Below, in pieces: positions 19,721 through 31,197 of a stretch of DNA of 64,000 nt. Position 1 is the first letter of the stretch. Each line of letters opens with the position of its first letter. Under the pieces are notes generated by a model. That model saw only the letters and a list, made by a program, of their open reading frames with translations. It had not been told where the DNA came from and did no database searches. The position numbers and the translations under genes are program-made. Source of the DNA: Phyto melanocephala (lineage: Eukaryota > Arthropoda > Insecta > Diptera > Rhinophoridae); the NCBI GenBank assembly GCA_941918925.1, contig OW799233.1:31626421-31690420 (forward strand), read 5' to 3'.

Positions 19721-22623
19721 CCAGAAGATACGGGATTAGGAGAATTCAGAGACTCTTTTCTAAGTTCCATATAGAATTTTTTTAAAGCCTCTGCAGATTC
19801 GGCTACAAATAAAGGTTTAACTTGTTCGCGGGAATATGCTAAAAATATCATAATATTAGTATATAAAATAAAGAAATAAATATTATTAACAAATTTACCT
19901 ATAAATTTCTTAAGTAATACAGTAGGCAACAAATCGATATCTAACTCCTCTATAGGATTTAATTTAAGTCTTAAACCTAAATTATAGTCCGAATCTATAT
20001 TATTTACATCATCTTCATCTATACTCATAGTAATGGAATTATTTGTTTTTGGTTTTTGCTCAAATTTGGTGGCTATAATTGAATGCCTTTTGCTGCCATC
20101 ATGCAAAGCCTTTACATGTTCAGTAAGCGATGTATCCATATCTTTGTTAGGTTTGTCCAGCATAACGAGTACCAAGTGAAATTCATTTAGTAATAAAGGA
20201 TTAATGCGTATATTTTCTGTTAATGATTTCGATTGATCATAATGGCCACTCATGGTATTGGCTGTAGCTATTACAGACGTGGATGTTTGCATGGTTGAGC
20301 ACAGGGAAGATATAGCCATACAAGAGAGTTTAGATTGTAGGATATTCATTAAAGAGTCCTGTTGGCCTGCCAGACGATCTATGTCATCAATAGAGCAATG
20401 ACCACTTGTGGCGGTAAGTAATGCCCCCGATTCTAGACTTAATTTATTACGACCTTTTACCATATAGGTGAGTTGAGTATCAGACGAAGTATTATTTTGT
20501 TTGGACTGTAAGAGACAGCCTTTAAGCAGAACGACATAAATATTTAAAACAAAACCAGAAAGCATGTTTAGATCATACCTTTTAGGGAAATTTTACTGCA
20601 CTGTTTTGCAATACTACTTTTTCCTACTCCTGGATCACCAGCAAACAAAATGTTAATCTCTTCCTCATCATGAACCTGTGATCCGGAACCCCCTATTAAA
20701 GATAGTAAAGCACCAGCCTTAGCCAATTCATGACCATGTACCTCGGGTGCCAAAGAATTTACCAGTAATTTAAAACTATCATCTTCACCATTAATCATAG
20801 TTATTGCAGCCAAATCTTTTTCCGTATATTTATATTTACAAAACTTGGCATCCACTACAGAAACGACTTTAAGAAAACTTTCCATGGTAGCTCCTTTAGA
20901 TGTAGACGGTTGGTCATATGCTTGCTCATCTTGCAAAGGTTTCATTTTAAGAGCACCAGTTACAATAACTTCCTGTCCTAAATGTATGGAATCAACCAAA
21001 TCATATTTAAGTTCAACATCAATATAATTTTTGATATCTTCAGCGATGTCATAGATAATATCTAAGCGCGCTTCCGTCAAGCGTATTATTTGTTTGGGTG
21101 TTATGCGTGTAAAAGGCGATGAACGCAATTCTACAAAACCTTGTTTGGCAAAACAACCTTGGCGTTTGCAGGAATAGGGACGAGTGGGATTAAAACCTAA
21201 AAAAAAATATATTAAGATTTAAAAATTTTGTTTATCTAGTCTCAAGGCATATTTATTCATCAGGTACTCTTGATTCGCCAGCTGATTTTTTTTAACACTT
21301 ATTTTAAATTTCAGATGTCAAAATGCATAAATAAAAAACAATTTTCTCCCTTTTCTAATTTATTTCAAATGTCAAACTTCATATATAAAAATTATAAACA
21401 AAAAATTCTCTCCGAACTGCAATTACCTGATGAATAAATATGCCTTGATCTAGTCTCTTATAAACTGAATATATAAACTGAAAATTTTATATTCTTTCTA
21501 TAGGGTAAAAAATAATGAGCTACATCGACTAAAAATTTGTTGCCATTTTACATTATTTTCATGTCTAAATAATATGAACGCATATGTTTTAATCTGTTAA
21601 AGACGTATTCTGAAACAAAAACGCTAACTGCGTTCAAACAAAATTCATAATGACTAAAAATTAAAAAAGGACTGGTTCTAAAAAAACCAAAGATGACGCC
21701 AAAATTGTTTATTTGATAGGAGCTACATAAATTGCGACTAAGAATATAATATTTTAGTACGTCCATTCCTTACCCGTCTGCCTTATCGCCTGTTCCTGTT
21801 TGCAACGCGTACATTTATAAGCTACCCAAGAAGCTGCCGCATCGACAGGTCCAATTTCCTTTACTCTACCTCTAACACAATACAATTGATCAGTTTCCAA
21901 AGAACTAATACAAGCAATTGCTCCTTCCGTTATAAAACCTGTAGGACGTGCATAAATCTTACGCGGCCTTACAGCTCTTGGTACATATTTCGTTTTGCTG
22001 CAAGGTGGTTGGCTAAGCAGTTCATCGATCGCAGCCGTTGTTACCAAGGTATGCATGGCAATACTAATGATGGCTAAAGTCTGTAAAGGATTTTTTGATA
22101 GATCCTGCATTAATGTAGGCCAATTTTCTTTTAAAGCTTCATCACAAATTACAATACTAGCTTTAAACTCGAAAAAGCCCTTTCTTTGTATGTCCAAATA
22201 ATCGTAATGAGCAACATGAAGTTTAAAGTGCGTTTCCATGTGCTTGATACGTTGCACTATATCATTTGAACCGTTGTAAGGTTCTTTGTAGAAATATAAA
22301 CGCCAACCGGGATGCTCAATGGGCACTTCAATTTCTAGTGATTGTGTATTTTGCTTTGCATCCGCTGGTAAAACACGCACTTTAGGTCTTAAAAAACTAG
22401 AAGCTAAAGCTGAGGGCAATGGGACATTTTCCAGACGTTTGGCTATAGCCGAAGCCGTTTGAGCAGCACCTCTTCCTCTGTTATTAACATTAGTTGCACC
22501 AACTCCATGTGCAGGTATTGTTCGTCCATTACGCTTAAAATAAAAGTATGGTCTAAAGGCACCGCCACCTCTAGCACGACCCCGTGTAAAACGCGATGGA
22601 GCAGGAGCCCTGGGTGGATTCAT
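19721..22623 (-). CDS. rec: MCM8-type helicase-like protein, likely orthologue of Drosophila rec (C-terminal exons not found)
   Basis: Exons (minus): 22623-21774, 21196-20579, 20519-19899, 19838-19721; phases 1, 1, 1, 2. Start chosen at MNPPRAP because it opens the conserved-looking Arg/Gly-rich N-terminus; an upstream in-frame Met (22677) is possible. Visible product ~736 residues: RG-rich tail, MCM N-domain, zinc-ribbon cysteines (CTRC ... SCKRQGC, around 270-300), AAA+ core with Walker A GDPGVGKS at about 470-477, Walker B as SIDDID at about 532-537 (usual IDEFD), ATANTMSGHYD, and YSREQVKPLF. The usual arginine-finger motif LSRFDL reads LNEFHL (601-604). In Drosophila, REC works with MEI-217/218 in meiotic crossover formation. 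About 120-150 C-terminal residues are missing after a GTAAGT donor at 19720; without splicing, TAA follows at 19717. Confidence 0.85.
21243..21447. mobile_element. MITE family 1, copy 3, in first rec intron
   Basis: This 205-bp element has long inverted ends: CAAGGCATATTTATTCATCA followed by GGTA, and TACCTGATGAATAAATATGC followed by CTTG. It is flanked by the perfect 9-bp duplication ATCTAGTCT (21234-21242 and 21448-21456). It is the best-preserved copy of the family in this window. It is internal to the intron 21197-21773 and does not touch the splice sites. Confidence 0.9.
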
Positions 22624-22689
22624 TTCAAATAAAAATGATTTGAAACTAATTGTGGCAAAAACTAGAATTGTTTTCAAAGTACCGCGTGA

Positions 22690-24734
22690 TCAGCTGTTGT
22701 TATTATATTAAATGCCACTACTAAACGTAAGAAGCGCATAGTTGAAAAAAATATTACCGCCTAAAAGCATGCTTTGAAATTTAAAAAAAAATGAAATAAT
22801 TTAAAGAAACGAACGTCTAAAGATAAAAAATAATTATATAAATATAATATTAGAGTAAATAATGAAAAGAATTTTTCACCACGCTTGTTACACAGCCACA
22901 CAACTCTACCCGACATATTTGTAATATACATACATATATTAAATTATCAAAAAAAAAAATGTATTTACACCTTGTGGAGATATTTTTTAGTAACAACATC
23001 CAAATTAATCTAAATCAGATCAGCGTCAGCATATTCATGATCAGATGACTACTAAAAAGTGAGGATGCGCAAGTACATTTTACTTTATTCATCATATTAT
23101 ATGGTATTATATCTTTGACTGTCCAAAAGATTTTTATTTCACAGTTTGCCGGAATAAGATTTAACACCCAGTCTAACAAGAAAATAGTACTTATCCCATG
23201 TAGGACTTAAAATATTACTCACATATATATTGTTGTAAGATAATTCCAATTATTGTAAGATTATTCCAATTGTTGTAAGATAATTATTTTGTATTAAGTT
23301 TTTAAATTTTGTATGTTCGTATGTATTTATGTAATCTGCAGTAAGCCTGGGATCAAATGTCTTCAAGTTACCACTGTTGACGACTTTGATATTGTCAACA
23401 TAATGTCTACTTTCTACGCTTTAAAATAAAAAATAGAATAAAGAAAAAAATTGTGACAATAAATAAATTTTTTGTGTGACAAACATTAGTTTACTTTCAC
23501 ATTTAAAAATAATAGTTTTTTAAATGAGGTAAAAGGTATCAAATGTATGACTGAAATTACTTAAATGAACTAGTAAATACCTGGTTGAAATGTAGTCATA
23601 TTATCCCATAATAACTAACTTGTCAATAGTTCGAAGTAGATTTTCAATAATAAGGATATGTATATTGCAAATAACTTTTTTTATGGTATAATTAGTATAT
23701 TAAGAAGCAGTACTGTTTCACTATAGACTTTTCCTACATGGTATGTAGGCATATATGTATCTTTTACGATAACAAACATTACTTTTTGCATAGATTTTCC
23801 TTGTGCTAACAATGTTTGAACATACATATGTACGTTTCAAGACCATTCTACTCGTCCTCGTCTTAAACAATTTGTTACGTTTAAATTTAATTAAAAAAGT
23901 ACACTAAAATAGATGCCTAACACACAGATAATTAAATTGGCATTCTAAAATTTTGTCTCTTCCTTTTGACACACATTTATTTCAGTTGAAACTTTTTAAC
24001 ATTCACCTTTGAAAATGTCCTTCAAAGGATACAAATAGAAAGCAACAAAAACAAATTTATTTCCATACCAAACAGTAATTTTAGGAATGTTTGCCCCTCA
24101 ACAGTTTTTATAACGGCATGTTTAAGATGTTCTGATTTATTGTTAACATAATATAAACATTTACTATCCCATTGTAATGCATACAGTAAACAGTTATGAA
24201 TTATAATTATATTATTTATAACATTAATTTTTGATGTTTTTATTAAAATCAACACTCCGTTGCTTTCTCTTTATTGGAAGTAAACTACTTCGCATACTGT
24301 GGTCAGAACAGCAGGAATATTAGAAACAAATTTGTTCTTGTACATATGTGCTGGTGTGTTGTTGGCTTTAAGCAATTTCTGTAAATTATGACACTTCATT
24401 GTCACATAAAAATGAATTATAATGAAAAACAGATACAAAAAACTAGACAAGGCAAAACGATACAAAAACTAAAGCAACAACACATATAGGATATGTACAT
24501 ATGTATTTGCAAAGAAACATTAATGATGCTTTTTGTGTGTTGGGGCTTGTAATAGTCTGGGGGTAGAAATATCTCTTGCACTAAATAGAATTCTTATTTT
24601 GTTGATCCTAAAAGTGCTACATACCTAAATAATTTTATTATAAAAGAAAATAAATTAAAAAGACAAATAAGAGTAATTATCAAACATAACGTTGTGTTTA
24701 GTAGCCTTAGTTTGCAAATTTAATACTTAACCGA
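22690..24734. other. Upstream of rec: AT-rich non-coding DNA
   Basis: This includes the presumed rec promoter region just above 22680, but no core element stands out. A ~20-bp unit (TTGTTGTAAGATAATTCCAA) is repeated three times with changes at about 23230-23290. Two open frames on the minus strand (24022-24255, 24271-24465) have no recognisable features. Confidence 0.5.
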
Positions 24735-25060
24735 GTGCAGTGGCGTAGCTATAAATTTTTTCTGGGGGTGGCAAAACCTTAAAAAATTGTTCTTCCAAAA
24801 TCGTAAACTTGGTTAATTTTACTTGTATATAGTAAATTTTTTAAAATTCATCATTAACAATTCTGGAAGGGCATTGCATCCCCAATATGGTATTAAGCTG
24901 AAATTATTTTTTATGTATATTAAATGTAAAAAGTTAATTTTTTTTTTAATTTTGGAGGGAGGTGGTTAGTAAATATTTATTTTTTCAAATTCTGTAGGGA
25001 GGTGGGATTGGTAATGTTGGGTAGTGGTCATTACACCCACCAGAATGGTGTGGTAAAGAA
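24735..25060. repeat. Dispersed repeat beginning GTGGCGTAGCTA
   Basis: GCAGTGGCGTAGCTATAAAT followed by a TTTTTCTGGGGGTGG block also occurs inverted at about 50905-50950 (CCACCCTCAGAAAAATTTTT, TAGCTACGCCA). Later G-rich blocks (GGAGGGAGGTGGTTAG, GGGAGGTGGGATTGG) are internal near-repeats. Probably a fragment of a dispersed element; not identified. Confidence 0.4.
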
Positions 25061-25372
25061 TGGAATGGCCAGAGCAAAATTAAATAACCAAACATTCTAA
25101 TGTATTTTTAAAATTTGGTTAACTTCTACATTACTTTGTAGTTTGCTTGTAGGTAGATGATATAAGTTAACTTAATTTGGGTTAATTTCGTTGTCGACTA
25201 CTCTATTGCTTATAGGGTATCATACAGCCATATACAAGTTGAATACAAACAGTTTGAAATAAAATTTCTGTTTCAATTTATGTTATAAAGTACTTAAGAG
25301 TTAAAAGAAAAACAACAAAAACTTTGAAATAAGAAAAGAATATTTGGCTTTGAGATACAATGATAGAAAAAA

Positions 25373-26049
25373 AACAAGTAACAGTGCTATATTCGGCCGT
25401 GCCGAATCTTATATACCCTTTACAACGTGTAGTCATGCAATAACAACTGTTTGTATCACCATTCATCTCATATAAAATACGTACATACATGTGAAAAACA
25501 TACCAAAAAAAAAAAATTTATTAAAAATAAAAAACAATTTTAAAAAATTTGTTAAAAATTTTTTTAAAAAAATTTTTTTTAAAAATAAAAAAAAAAAAAA
25601 AATAATAAAATATAAATAATATATTAAATAAAATAAATTAAAATTTTTTTGGCTCAGCTGAAATTCAATGACACGTTTACTTTAACCAGTATGTATGTAG
25701 GTTGTTGTTGTAATTGTGAAAAAAAACGAGCTGGTCGTGGTTTTTTGCTCATATCTCAGAAAGTTATGGGGCGATTGTGCTGAATTTCAATAGCGATTCA
25801 TTCCTAGATATTTTCAAAAGATTGATACCATATAGAGATCTGAGGAACATATAGTTGCTTCTAAAAGTTGTTTTCAACCAACACACGGACAGACGGGTAG
25901 ACGGACAGACGGTCAGGGCATAATCGACTCCTCTATTCATAAACTTTCAGAAAATATATACTTTATGGGGTCGGAAATGAAAATTGTAGAAATTACAAAC
26001 GGAATGACAAAGCTATTATACCCTTGTGCACCACTGGTGAAGGGTATAA
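25373..26049. mobile_element. DINE-1-like element, copy E
   Basis: The left end reads AAACAAGTAACAGTGCTATA then TTCGGCCGTGCCGAATCTTA, TATACCC. The right end reads ACAAACGGAATGACAAAGCT, ATTATACCCTTGTGCACCAC, TGGTGAAGGGTATAAAA. The interior has an A/T homopolymer tract and GGACAGACGGGTAGACGGAC, the reverse of the GTCCGTCTGTCC motif. Orientation is opposite to the copies at 39.7-40.9 kb. Non-coding. Confidence 0.7.
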
Positions 26050-27685
26050 AATTAAAAGTTTTAAACCAAGTCACAAATATTTTTTATGTAAAGTTTTAAC
26101 AACTACAGAAAGAATATTATAATTTTTTTGCAAGTGTTTTATAGCCTTTTGTTTCATATAAGTGTATTTTACAAATTATATTCTATGCATACCAGAGAAT
26201 GCCATAATCGTAAATTTTGCGAAATTAAATAAACAAAAATTTTAAATTCTGACGAAACGTTCATGTACTCCGTTTATAGTCGGAGACTAGTTTCTTTGAA
26301 CTACTTAGTAAAAATTTCTTAAAGCTCGCAACATACCAAGTGGGAATATGTGTATACGCCTAATAGGTTTGTTGTGTACATATTTTCAATTAATTTGAAA
26401 AAAAAACATATATGTATATATAACAAATTCTGTGGTGTTGTTTTATTGCTTCCATTATTCTGCTGCTATTAATATCCAGTGCTGTCTCACTTTTTTTTAT
26501 AGTATGTGCTATATTTTTAATTTGTTGAATTGAATTGAATAAATTAATTTTTTTTTTCAAAATGAAATAAACGCCTATGCGTGGATGTGTATTAAGACAA
26601 CTAAATTATTAAAGAACTTTGGTGACCTTTTCACCAAACAATTGTTTTTAAGCACGACCACTTTTATTTTAATGCTCTTTAACTAAGTCGTTGATGAGAC
26701 AGCGACGAGTGCACATGCTTAAAGGCTGTATTGATATTTTTTCCAATACAGTGCATAAAAAATTATGAAAAAATCAGGAAAATATTTTATATTTTATATG
26801 TCAAATTTTTAAATTTAATAGAGTCAAAAGTATTGAACATTTTTCTATTTTATGAAGTAAACAAATAATACATGTTATAAAAAAATTAATAATAATGTAG
26901 TAATTATTATTAATTTTTTACATCCAAAACAATTTCCTGTATCTAAATTTTAAAAGATACCTTAAGCTCAATTTTTGGCAAAATACCATACAGAAAAGAT
27001 AGCAAATTCAGTTTGAACTGAAATATTACACATTTTTTACAACCAAAAAAAGTTTTTGTGATTAAATTTTAATAAAAATCTGTGGACTTACTTTTTCGTG
27101 TCACTGTACTTTAAAATTCTTTCACTAATACGGCTGCAATGCATTTTTGGGCATATAAGGTTTAAAGCGTATTTGAATAAAATGAATGTGTGCTCACTTG
27201 AACAATGTCAAGCTCTGGTACATACATATGTATGTATGCACATGTATTTTATATGGTTCACATACATATGTACATTCTTCAAGTCATAAAGATGGTCTTT
27301 AAATTTCTTAGGTCACTTTCGTTTTCGTTTTCATTTTACTTATTTCTTTTTTAATTTTGCTAAAAAAAAAAATTATAACTAAACTTGATCTATTTTCTTT
27401 AGCTTAGACTAAAGTGTATATGAAATTTATTTTGCTTTTGTTTCTGTTTGCTATATACATATTTTTGTATAATGCATAAGTAAAATTTAATTCTTTTATC
27501 ATGAATAAAAAGGAAAAATGTTTGCAGCCAACAAATACAAAAACATGTTTTTACTACAAAAAAACATATTGTCTATCAGTTAACAAACGGTTGTCAACAT
27601 GTTTAAACGCATTTTTGTTTAGTAAAATTTATTTGCTTTAAGCAACTGAAAAGTTAAAGAAGAAAATAAAACGGTATTTAATTAT
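26050..27685. other. AT-rich non-coding stretch
   Basis: No gene or clear element. A weak imperfect repetition of TTTTTTACA.CCAAAA...ATTAAATTTTA-like blocks lies at about 26910-27090. Short TACATACATATG microsatellites are near 27220-27270. Confidence 0.45.
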
Positions 27686-27919
27686 CATATCGTTGGTCAC
27701 AAGTCGAAAGGCCGCAACTAAAAAAATTGTAACTTTACAGGCGAGGGTAAAAACATAATACAAATTGTATTATCATGCAACTTCTCTTGCAAAATTGCTT
27801 GTAAAAAAATAATTTTTAATACTATTGCAGTAAATTTGTGAAATGTATTGGAATCAAGGAAAAACTCAAATTCGTAATATAAACGAGTAAGGGGCCTTCT
27901 ACTTATGACCATCGATATG
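27686..27919. mobile_element. MITE family 2 (GGTCACAAGT ends), copy 1
   Basis: The left end CATATCGTTGGTCACAAGTC followed by GAAAGGCC is mirrored by the right end GGGGCCTTCTACTTATGACC followed by ATCGATATG. The body (AACTAAAA.AATTGTAA.TTTACAGG, AAAAACATAA, TGTATTATCAT) is shared with 62491-62725. Both copies are ~234 bp. Non-coding. Confidence 0.75.
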
Positions 27920-28548
27920 TATATACAGGTGTGACATAAACTTACGTTATTAAAAAAAAAAAGTGCAGAAAATAAGTTTTTTAAAAAATTGAAGAAAAAT
28001 AATTGCAATTTATTTACAAATTCATTGACCTACATCAATAAATATATCCAACTCGTATAACAACTTGTCTCTATGTGCACATCAAGGAATTCCTTCTTTC
28101 TAGTGTATTTGTTTGTGCATTTTATAGTTATTTGTATTATTGCTATGTGTGCTGCGTATGTTTGTATAAATGCATAGTATTTCCGGTCTTTTTACAAACG
28201 TTTGTTATTGTGGATGTATTTTTAGAGAGCTGCCATATAATTTTGAAATTTATATCGCTGTTTTTATGACTTTTAAAACAGTATATCGTAAAAATAGTTT
28301 GTTAACTTATAAGACATTTAATATTATTTCGTTTTTCAAACCAGCAAAATATTTTACCAAAAACATGTGTTTTTGTTAAACTTCATCTTCTTCTATATTA
28401 AATAATTAATTTTTAAACTTTAAAATTAATTTATTTAAATTAAATTTAAAATTATGCTACATGTATCTACAATAATAAAAAAATTTCAAATTTTCAGTAA
28501 AAATCATTAAATCGACAGCTAGCTATTTTGTAAATAATTATTTATTTA

Positions 28549-29442
28549 CATATGGGCATTTCCATGTCATCGTACGTGACATTTATATTCCTATAAAGTG
28601 GAGTATTTTTTGCAAAAGTAAGAGTAACTGAAACAAACTTAGATCTTTATGTTCCATTCAAAGGGTACTTTATTAAAAAAAAGATTAAATATATTCGAAT
28701 CATTGTTGTCAATAATATCCAGAAAAATAAGAATATATCATACGTGACATGAAAAAAAGTGATATATAGGTATATATATGGAAACATTAAAAAATCTGCG
28801 AATCTTGGGAGGTATTTTTTCTTTTTTGGATTTCTTACACTTAACCAAACCATTAAAATCCATCATAATTAATTGAAAAAAATCTTTAAATGATTGCATA
28901 ATAAATTCAATTTAATATCGTTCATGACATATCGTACGTGACAAATGTTTCTCTAATAGTATTTTTAAATAATAAAATTTATATTATGTTAAGAAGAAAA
29001 GTTAAATTCTAAATTAGGTGCTCTTGCGACTGTTCAAATACGAATGACGGAGATAAATAATGTTTTGCACTACGTACGTGACGTTAAAATAACATCTTAG
29101 GGGAAAAAACAAATACCGCTAATTGGACTCTATATTTTCTTTTTTCTTGTGGATCTTGTTAATTGTTGTTGTTACCTTAATTTTAAAGCATAATTACAAT
29201 TACAATTTATTTATACAATTTAGTCGCTAAAAAAATAGCTGATTGCAATTCTTTAAAATAAGTCAAAGAGATAATCAGATTAAACTCTTATTATTGCTCC
29301 TAAAATAATTTAATAAGCTCTTAATACCTGCGCATAGTAAAATTTGAGTGTTTTTTTTTTATCAATAAACTTATATCGAAAAACTTTAAAGAGTTTTTAT
29401 TTTTACAGTCGTGGTTGACATATTCATGGAAATGCCCATATG
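28549..29442. mobile_element. Non-autonomous TIR element with CGTACGTGAC repeats, copy 2
   Basis: It has the same 18-bp ends (CATATGGGCATTTCCATG and CATGGAAATGCCCATATG) and matches 17609-18484 throughout. Motif sites are at 28571, 28739 (CATACGTGAC), 28919 (CGTTCATGAC), 28933 and 29073, with spacings close to copy 1. It is 894 bp. A 68-codon minus-strand frame (28647-28853) is not conserved in the other copy and is not coding. It extends the family outside the NRF gene. Confidence 0.8.
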
Positions 29443-29599
29443 CATGTGACGTATTTTGTAAGTCAAAATCAAATCAAATCTTGTAGCTTTTTGTTTAATA
29501 TACAGGATAAGCCAAAATCACCATTAGGTTTAAAAATTTAATAACTTTTTTTAATAACTTTTTTCCCGATTATTAAATATACAAAATAAAAATTTTTTA

Positions 29600-29735
29600 A
29601 ACTAAATATGAAAAATAATATCTTCGAAATGACCCATTTTCATTTTCCATTACATTTTTAAAAAATTGTGGCTAAAGTGCTCGAATTTCTGCAACAATGT
29701 TGATCTTGAGTTCATAGATTGTCTTCGACTTGAGT
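29600..29735 (-). pseudogene. Tc1/mariner transposase C-terminal fragment
   Basis: On the minus strand the frame reads TIYELKINIVAEIRAL, stop, PQFFKNVMENENG, then a frameshift to FEDIIFHI and a stop. This is the usual C-terminus of insect mariner-type transposases (TIDELKxNIxxEIRALxPxxLxNVMEN...HLxDIIFH). Only this tail remains; the flanks show no recognisable inverted ends. Confidence 0.6.
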
Positions 29736-29742
29736 ATTTTAA

Positions 29743-31046
29743 CTTAAGTCAAAATAAAAATGATTTACAGTAAATTTAATATATAAAATTCGAACAAAAT
29801 ATTAATACATAAAATATTAATACAAAATACAATTTTATATTGTAAAAAATTTTTTTAATTTACAAATTTCATAAAAATTTTTTATTTGTTTCTCTTAATT
29901 TTTTTTATTAAATCAAGAAATTGTTTCTTGTTTGTAAACACAAATCATTCTACTTAGATTTATTTTAACCGCTTGATAACTTGTTCCGTTTCCTTGAGTT
30001 ACCTTAAATTTCATAGAACTATCATAGAGTGTGTTGTTGAGGAGGGTGTTTTCAATAAAAACGAGAATAACATATATATTTAAATATTCATAAGACATTG
30101 GAATTTTAATAACAAAATTTATAATGTTAACTAAATTTATATTTGATTTTGCCCTAATTGTTGAATATTGCTTTTAATACTGCCAGCCAAATGATGGATA
30201 TACATAGAAAGCTTAATAAAATATGAGATAATAAGAACATTAAATTTATGTCATTCACTAAATTTTGCATTACTTTCTGGTATAGAACTCAACTTTTTAC
30301 AATTTGATTGCATTATTTTATATTTCTGTATCAAATAAAGTGTTTAAATTTAAAATTTTAATTAAAATTTTTTAAATTTCTATAGGAATTTAAAAATCTC
30401 TGTATTAAGCTAATTTATATAGGATATAACCCCATTTTAATTAACATGATTTATTTCTTTTCTTTTATTATTCCACCTTTTTTTGCCATTTATTTTACAA
30501 CTTTTAGAAATAAAAAGAAAACCCCAAAAAGAAAATTAAATATCATTCACCTTGAAAGCCAAAGGAAGCAATTTCTGGTGTCTGTGTGAAAATGAATAAC
30601 TGTGGAACACACGTAAAAACATATACAGATACTAGTACTGACTTTTAGACACATACATACAAAAATATAAATAGAAAATTGCCAACAAAAAATATGTAAT
30701 TGAGATATTCACATCAACTGCTTTTAGTCTTGCTAAAGTGCAGTGATTTAAAGTTTTATTCAAACTTATTTGAATATTTTTATACAATCTTGTATTCTTT
30801 GCACAAGACTGCTTATCAGATGTGTACATTTTGAGAGAAATTTTGCACATATGTTTAATAGCTTTACCAATTTTCCCTAATATTAAGTTTTTATATAAAA
30901 AAATTTTCAATAATATGAACCATTACTACTACTTCAAAAATTAAAAAAATTGTATATAAAATTACATTTCTTTTCCATCTTTTACAAAAAAAAAAAATCA
31001 ACCAAAAATTTTTTATCAAAAAAAAGCCTTGTAAAATATAAGTATA

Positions 31047-31114
<68 letters not shown>

Positions 31115-31195
31115 GTGTTTTTAATATCAATATTTCTTAATTGTGTTGACGTAAAAAAATTAAGCATTTTGCCAGGTTAAAATTATTGACGTGAA
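29743..31195. other. AT-rich non-coding stretch with ATT microsatellite
   Basis: No gene is supported. The main landmark is an (ATT)n microsatellite of about 23 uninterrupted units at 31046-31114. It alone produces poly-Tyr and poly-Asn open frames on the two strands. Confidence 0.55.
31046..31114. repeat. (ATT)n microsatellite, about 23 units
   Basis: This is an uninterrupted ATT run. Length and purity imply high mutability and use as a marker; no function is implied. Confidence 0.95.
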
Positions 31196-31197
31196 TA

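Noticed and set aside
20845..21027. Plus-strand open frame of 60 codons
   Set aside because: It lies antisense to rec exon 2, which has motif-level support.
21886..22201. Two plus-strand open frames
   Set aside because: Antisense shadows of rec exon 1.
30891..31180. Open frames encoding long poly-Asn (minus) and poly-Tyr (plus)
   Set aside because: They are the two translations of the (ATT)n microsatellite at 31046-31114 with AT-rich flanks. No exon signals.
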